From Fimenecus sp963624605 (GTDB taxonomy: Bacteria > Bacillota > Clostridia > Oscillospirales > Acutalibacteraceae), in assembly GCA_963624605.1 (NCBI GenBank), contig CAVFQD010000039.1:1-16861 (forward strand): 16,861 nucleotides of DNA, in the 5' to 3' direction. The first letter of the stretch is position 1. Each line of letters starts with the position of its first letter. The position numbers and the translations under genes are program-made. This document shows positions 12,527 through 16,861 of the stretch, in pieces. The notes under the pieces are model-generated. The model was not told the origin of the DNA, did no database searches, and was given only the letters and a program-made list of their open reading frames with translations.

Positions 12527-13714
12527 ATGGCAAAACATCTCTTTACATCTGAATCGGTTACAGAGGGCCATCCCGACAAAATCTGCGACAATATCTCCGA
12601 CGCGGTTCTTGATGAAATCCTCAAACAGGATCCGTACGGCAGAGTTGCGTGCGAAACGACCTGTATCACAAACCAGATTACTGTTATGGGCGAAATTACC
12701 ACAACCGCCGACATTGATATTGAAAAAATCGCAAGGGATGTCGTATGTGAGATAGGCTACGACAGTGACGAAAAGGGCTTTAACGGTCACACCTGCAATG
12801 TTACGACATTTATCGACAAGCAGTCGAGCGACATAGCTCTCGGCGTTGACAAATCATACGAACTCAAAGAGGGTCAGCAGGACGACTACAACCTCCACGG
12901 TGCAGGCGACCAGGGTATGATGTTCGGTTATGCTTGCGATGAGACGCCCGAGCTTATGCCGCTTGCGATTTCGCTTTCTCATAAGCTTGCAAAGCAGCTT
13001 ACCAAGGTCAGAAAGGACGGCACTCTCCCCTATCTTCGTGCCGACGGCAAAACGCAGGTTACCGTTGAATACAACAACGAGGGCGTTCCCGTAAGAGTCG
13101 ACACAATCGTTATTTCCTCACAGCACAGCGCAGATGTCGAGCTTGAAAAAATAAGAAGAGACATTCTTGAAAATGTAATCAAGCCCATCATTCCGCAGGA
13201 GCTTTTCGACGACGATACAATCATCTATGTAAACCCCACGGGCAGGTTCGTAACGGGCGGCCCCGCAGGCGACAGCGGACTTACGGGCAGAAAAATAATT
13301 GTTGACACCTACGGCGGCGTAGGCCGTCACGGCGGCGGCTGCTTCTCGGGCAAGGACCCGACAAAGGTTGACCGTTCTGCGGCTTATGCGGCAAGATATG
13401 TCGCAAAGAACATTGTTGCGGCAGGTCTTGCAAAGAAATGCGAGGTTCAGTTGGCATACGCTATCGGCGTTGCACACCCCGTATCGGTTATGGTTGATAC
13501 ATTCGGCACGGGCGTTCTTGCAGACGATGTGCTCGAAGAAATCGTCTCCGAAACCTTTGATCTGCGCCCTGCGGCTATAATAGACTATCTCGATTTGAGA
13601 AAGCCGATTTACAGGCAGCTTGCGGCTTACGGTCATATGGGCAGAGAAGAATTGGGAGTTAAGTGGGAGCTTACCGACAAGAAAGACATTCTCCGCCAAA
13701 AAGCAGGAATATAA
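12527..13714 (+). CDS. metK: S-adenosylmethionine synthetase
   Basis: MetK makes S-adenosylmethionine from methionine and ATP in the cytosol. The 395-residue product has the usual length. The N-terminal SVTEGHPDKICD motif, the signature GAGDQGMMFGYACDE and the phosphate-binding GGGCFSGKDPTKVDRSAA are present. I choose ATG 12527, which has AGGAG 7 nt upstream; the open frame extends 13 codons to 12488, but that stretch is the attenuator hairpin. Expression is expected to fall when SAM is high through the S-box leader, a direct product feedback. It converges with fhs on a shared terminator. Confidence 0.98.
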   Translation: MAKHLFTSESVTEGHPDKICDNISDAVLDEILKQDPYGRVACETTCITNQITVMGEITTTADIDIEKIARDVVCEIGYDSDEKGFNGHTCNVTTFIDKQSSDIALGVDKSYELKEGQQDDYNLHGAGDQGMMFGYACDETPELMPLAISLSHKLAKQLTKVRKDGTLPYLRADGKTQVTVEYNNEGVPVRVDTIVISSQHSADVELEKIRRDILENVIKPIIPQELFDDDTIIYVNPTGRFVTGGPAGDSGLTGRKIIVDTYGGVGRHGGGCFSGKDPTKVDRSAAYAARYVAKNIVAAGLAKKCEVQLAYAIGVAHPVSVMVDTFGTGVLADDVLEEIVSETFDLRPAAIIDYLDLRKPIYRQLAAYGHMGREELGVKWELTDKKDILRQKAGI

Positions 13715-13729
13715 CATAAAGCACAACAT

Positions 13730-13766
13730 AAAAAACCGCCGATACAGTGTATCAGCGGTTTTTTTA
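13730..13766. terminator. Bidirectional terminator between metK and fhs
   Basis: The arms CCGCCGATAC and GTATCAGCGG, with one mismatch, form a stem around AGT and are flanked by six A residues on the left and seven T residues on the right. Both strands therefore carry a hairpin plus T-run, and it ends both converging transcripts. Confidence 0.9.
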
Positions 13767-13776
13767 TATTCCGTTA

Positions 13777-15447
13777 TCAGAACAATCCCTTGATATTGCC
13801 GTCGGTATCGACATCAATGTTATACGCCGCAGGCTGTTTGGGAAGTCCCGGCATTGTCATTATGTCGCCTGTCAGCGCAACGATAAAGCCCGCGCCTGCG
13901 GAAAGTCTGACATCACGCACGGTGATTGTGAAATCTTCGGGTTTTCCGAGCTTTGTCGGGTCGTCCGAGAGAGAATACTGCGTTTTTGCAACGCAAACGG
14001 GAAGCTTATCCTTACCGAGCGCCTCGATTTCGGCAATCGCCTTTTCGGCTGCCTTGGTGTAATTCACCCCATCCGCCCTGTAAATTTCACGGGCTATAAT
14101 TCCGATTTTTTCCTTTATCGGAAGCTGTGCGTCATAAAGCGGCTTAAACTGCGAGGGCTTCTCCTCAATCGTCTTAACCACCTTTTTTGCAAGGTCAACT
14201 CCGCCGTCTCCGCCGTTTGCAAAGACCTCCGTGAGTGAAACAAGCACATCGTGCTCCTCGCAGAAGTCCTCGATTATCCTGATTTCATCGTCCGTATCAG
14301 TATTGAAGCGGTTGATTGCGACAACAACGGGTACGCCGTATTTTTTCATATTCTCAATGTGGGTCTGCAAGTTCACAATGCCCTTTTTGAGTGCAGAAGT
14401 ATTTTCGTATTTCAAATCGCTCTTTGCAACGCCGCCGTTGTATTTGAGCGCACGGATAGTTGCGACAATAACAATGCACGAGGGGGCAAGGCCGGCATAT
14501 CTGCACTTTATATCAAGGAACTTTTCCGCACCGAGGTCTGCGCCGAAGCCCGCTTCGGTTATGCAGTAATCGGCAAGCTTCAAGCCGAGCTTTGTTGCGG
14601 TAACGGAGTTACAGCCGTGAGCGATATTCGCAAAAGGTCCGCCGTGCATAAGCGCAGGCGTGTTTTCAAGAGTCTGAACAAGGTTCGGCTTGATAGCGTC
14701 CTTCAAAAGAGCAGCCATTGCGCCGACAGCATTCAAGTCCTTGGCATAAATCGGCTTACCGTCATAGGAATAAGCAACAAGTATTTTTCCGAGTCTTATT
14801 TTAAGGTCGTCAATATCGCTTGCAAGACAGAGAATTGCCATAACCTCGGAAGCGACGGTAATCATAAAGCCGTCCTCTCTCGGAATGCCGTTCACCTTGC
14901 CGCCGAGACCGATAATAACATTTCTCAGCGCCCTGTCGTTCATATCAAGGCAGCGTTTGAGCAAAATTCTTCTCGGGTCGATTGAAAGCTCATTGCCCTG
15001 CTGAATATGATTGTCGATTATTGCGCAAAGCAAATTATTCGCCGAAGTTATTGCGTGCATATCACCCGTAAAATGCAGGTTGATGTCCTCCATAGGGATA
15101 ACCTGAGCGTACCCGCCGCCTGCCGCTCCGCCTTTTATGCCGAAAACGGGTCCCATTGACGGCTCACGCAGAGCAATCACCGCATTTTTCCCGATTTTGT
15201 TCATTGCCTCGCCTAAGCCGACTGTAACCGTGGTTTTACCCTCTCCGGCAGGCGTGGGGTTTATTGCCGTAACAAGTATCAGCTTGCCGTCGGGTCTGTC
15301 CGAATATTTATCGACAAGCGAAAGCGGCAATTTTGCCTTATATTTTCCGTAAAATTCAAGGTCATCCTGATCGATGGAAAGCTTTTTTGCAATTTCCGTA
15401 ACAGGAAGACATTTTGCCTTCTGCGCTATTTCGATATCCGATAGCAT
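13777..15447 (-). CDS. fhs: Formate-tetrahydrofolate ligase
   Basis: Formyltetrahydrofolate synthetase joins formate to tetrahydrofolate using ATP, feeding one-carbon metabolism for purine and methyl supply. The 556-residue length is normal. TPAGEGKTT (65-73) is the ATP-binding loop, followed by REPSMGPVFGIKGGAAGGGY (about 92-111) and LHFTGDMHAI; the C-terminus carries AGAGFIVALTGDIMTMPGLP. I choose ATG 15447, with AGGAGG 7 nt upstream; the longer frame to 15504 runs into the response-regulator gene. Its start is one nucleotide after the stop of that gene, which implies shared transcription and translational coupling. Being the last gene of a two-component operon is unusual for fhs. Confidence 0.97.
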   Translation of the reverse strand: MLSDIEIAQKAKCLPVTEIAKKLSIDQDDLEFYGKYKAKLPLSLVDKYSDRPDGKLILVTAINPTPAGEGKTTVTVGLGEAMNKIGKNAVIALREPSMGPVFGIKGGAAGGGYAQVIPMEDINLHFTGDMHAITSANNLLCAIIDNHIQQGNELSIDPRRILLKRCLDMNDRALRNVIIGLGGKVNGIPREDGFMITVASEVMAILCLASDIDDLKIRLGKILVAYSYDGKPIYAKDLNAVGAMAALLKDAIKPNLVQTLENTPALMHGGPFANIAHGCNSVTATKLGLKLADYCITEAGFGADLGAEKFLDIKCRYAGLAPSCIVIVATIRALKYNGGVAKSDLKYENTSALKKGIVNLQTHIENMKKYGVPVVVAINRFNTDTDDEIRIIEDFCEEHDVLVSLTEVFANGGDGGVDLAKKVVKTIEEKPSQFKPLYDAQLPIKEKIGIIAREIYRADGVNYTKAAEKAIAEIEALGKDKLPVCVAKTQYSLSDDPTKLGKPEDFTITVRDVRLSAGAGFIVALTGDIMTMPGLPKQPAAYNIDVDTDGNIKGLF

Positions 15448-15448
15448 C

Positions 15449-16249
15449 TTAATTCCTCCTGAGTAAATTATCAATGTGCTGCTTGGTCTGACTTGCCCAG
15501 GCATATCCGTTCATATATTCGTTTTGATATTCCTTTATCGCCTTCTCATCGTTCTTGAAAAGGTTGTAGCTGTCACAGTCAAATTTTGACGTATCAACGC
15601 TTCGCTGATTTCGGGCGTCGATAAGAATGTCAAGCACTCCCGCGTCGGACAGAGCGGTACGAAGACTTTTAAGTACTTTTCTGAAAAGGCTCTGAACCGA
15701 CTCATCGTAATTTCTGTCGGGCCAAAGTGCAGAAACGGCATTTTCGGTGCTTACGGAGCCTCCCCGTCTGTCAACAAGAAGTGCAAGCAGTTCTTTCGAT
15801 TTTGATGAGGAAAAATGTATCGGCTTGCCGTCAACAAACACATCAAAATATCCAAATGTCTTTATAAAAACCTTAGGACCGTAACGGTGCGGAATATTAG
15901 TCCTTATCTTATTCAGCTGTTCAAGTATCATATCGTCCGAAAAAGGTTTGAGAACATATCCTACGGCGTTAACTCCGAAAGCGTCATATGCGTACTCCTT
16001 AAAGCCCGTAACAAAGATAATTTTCATATCAGGTCTCAGCCTGTTAAACCGTTTTGCAAGCTCAAGACCTGACATAACGGGCATTTCAATATCAAGGAAT
16101 GCCGCGTCAACGGTGTTAAGTACAGTGTATTCAAGCGCATCGGCAGGGTTTGAAAAGGTGCTTATGCTTGTTACAAAATCAAACCCCTCGCAAATTTCCT
16201 TTATATCCTCCAGCACAAGGCTTTCGTCATCAACTGCTATAATATTCAT
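15449..16249 (-). CDS. Response regulator with SARP-like winged-helix output domain
   Basis: A 266-residue cytosolic transcriptional regulator. The receiver domain (about 1-120) has the acidic pair Asp7/Asp8, phospho-acceptor Asp53 (FLDIEMP), Thr81 and Lys101 (VLKPF). A winged-helix DNA-binding domain of the OmpR/SARP type follows (about 128-205; FGYFDVFVDGKPI, SKSKELLALLV, ALWPD). The remaining 60 residues resemble the start of a BTAD-like helical domain but are too short for a full one. The ATG overlaps the kinase stop codon (ATGA) with GGGAGA 7 nt upstream. Its targets cannot be seen; being in one operon with fhs suggests a metabolic signal. Confidence 0.85.
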   Translation of the reverse strand: MNIIAVDDESLVLEDIKEICEGFDFVTSISTFSNPADALEYTVLNTVDAAFLDIEMPVMSGLELAKRFNRLRPDMKIIFVTGFKEYAYDAFGVNAVGYVLKPFSDDMILEQLNKIRTNIPHRYGPKVFIKTFGYFDVFVDGKPIHFSSSKSKELLALLVDRRGGSVSTENAVSALWPDRNYDESVQSLFRKVLKSLRTALSDAGVLDILIDARNQRSVDTSKFDCDSYNLFKNDEKAIKEYQNEYMNGYAWASQTKQHIDNLLRRN

Positions 16250-16861
16250 ATATTCATCTCCCCGAAAATATATTTTCTGTTTTGCAATTCAAGGCTTTCT
16301 TTAAGAGTCTTGACATTTTTGTCTTTCGGGAGCGTAACGGTAACGGTCGTACCAACTCCCTCTTTGCTTTCAATTGAAACACTGCCGCCCATGATATCGG
16401 CAAAGCGCTTCTTTATATTTGCAATTCCGATATGAGATCTGCCGTCGTTGCATTCTGCCTCAAGAGAGCTTACATCAAAGCCCTTGCCGTCGTCCTCAAC
16501 CTTTACATAGAAATTCTTCTCGTCCTCATAGGTCGAAACGGTAACCGTTCCGCCCTCGGGCTTTTTCGTAACTCCATGCTTTATGGCGTTTTCGACTATC
16601 GGTTGAACACTAAGCGTCGGAACATAAAATGCGTCTGTTCCTATTTCGTAATATATGTCGAGCTTATCCCGAAAGCGAAACTTTTCAATGTTGCAATAAT
16701 ATTTGACATGCTCCAACTCCTCGCTGAACGGAATGGGGTCTTTCTGAGTCAGACTGTCCATATTGCCTCTGAGATAAAGCGAAAAATCAATAACCGCCTT
16801 CTCGGCTTTCTTCGGGTCTCTTTTTATCAATGATTTTATGGTATTCAGTGCATTATATAGA
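16246..16861 (-). CDS. LytS-type sensor histidine kinase, 3' part only
   Basis: The gene runs off the right edge; the frame remains open to the last base, so only the C-terminal 205 or so residues are seen and the start is absent. The segment LYNALNTIKS at the edge is the end of the His_kinase (PF06580) phospho-acceptor motif that usually reads HFLYNALNTI, placing the acceptor His just outside the window. The HATPase domain follows: N-box VQPIVENAIKHG, G1 DDGKGFD and G2 HIGIANIKKRF. It should autophosphorylate and pass phosphate to the response regulator encoded next. The sensor region is outside the window. A TTG at 16830 exists, but it lies inside the kinase domain and is not a true start. 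Confidence 0.9.
   Translation of the reverse strand, partial: LYNALNTIKSLIKRDPKKAEKAVIDFSLYLRGNMDSLTQKDPIPFSEELEHVKYYCNIEKFRFRDKLDIYYEIGTDAFYVPTLSVQPIVENAIKHGVTKKPEGGTVTVSTYEDEKNFYVKVEDDGKGFDVSSLEAECNDGRSHIGIANIKKRFADIMGGSVSIESKEGVGTTVTVTLPKDKNVKTLKESLELQNRKYIFGEMNI

Noticed and set aside
13747..14238. Plus-strand frame of 163 residues beginning in the metK/fhs terminator
   Set aside because: It starts within the terminator hairpin and runs antisense to the conserved C-terminus of fhs.
14251..14985. Plus-strand frame of 244 residues inside fhs
   Set aside because: It lies wholly within the conserved fhs gene on the other strand, resembles no family I know and has no ribosome site or promoter.

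Overview
The window looks like chromosomal DNA of an anaerobic Bacillota, most likely a gut-type clostridium. The reasons are: MEP-pathway isoprenoid genes, an S-box (SAM-I) and an RFN (FMN) riboswitch that both end in intrinsic terminators, near-consensus sigma-A promoters, strong GGAGG-type ribosome binding sites, formate-tetrahydrofolate ligase, and a Cys-type (CxPxR) sulfatase. I cannot name a genus. There is no tRNA, rRNA, CRISPR array or insertion sequence; it reads as ordinary core chromosome with a few accessory operons.

Layout, left to right. (1) 1-2234: a plus-strand terminator from a gene outside the window, then a minus-strand pair (a six-helix membrane protein followed by a condensation-type acyltransferase) with its own promoter. 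(2) 2236-3520: minus-strand ispD-ispF. (3) 3525-4864: a minus-strand type Ic aspartate/alanine-type aminotransferase. (4) 4896-8543: a minus-strand operon of TauE/SafE exporter, cytosolic sulfatase and GPH sugar symporter, which reads as a module for importing a sulfated compound, removing its sulfate inside the cell and exporting the anion. (5) 8580-10889: divergent plus-strand manA plus an MFS transporter, closed by a bidirectional terminator. (6) 10885-11405: a minus-strand operon of two small acidic coiled-coil proteins; the 41-residue one is a small gene that is easily missed. (7) 11464-13766: plus-strand ribU behind an FMN riboswitch, then metK behind a SAM-I riboswitch, with no separate terminator between them. 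(8) 13777-16861: a minus-strand operon of LytS-type histidine kinase (cut by the window edge), a response regulator with a SARP-like DNA-binding domain, and fhs.

How the genes fit together. manA-MFS and the sulfatase operon are divergent and both concern carbohydrate use. metK and fhs converge on one terminator and both serve one-carbon/methyl metabolism. Two cofactor genes (ribU, metK) have consensus promoters and leave control to RNA attenuation.

Many start sites differ from the longest open frame. I chose starts by Shine-Dalgarno position for the six-helix protein (2175), the aminotransferase (4790), manA (8637), metK (12527) and fhs (15447); the sulfatase most likely starts at TTG (7715). 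The most unusual items are the acyltransferase/membrane-protein pair, the sulfatase module, the two-component system fused into an fhs operon, and the paired small coiled-coil proteins.
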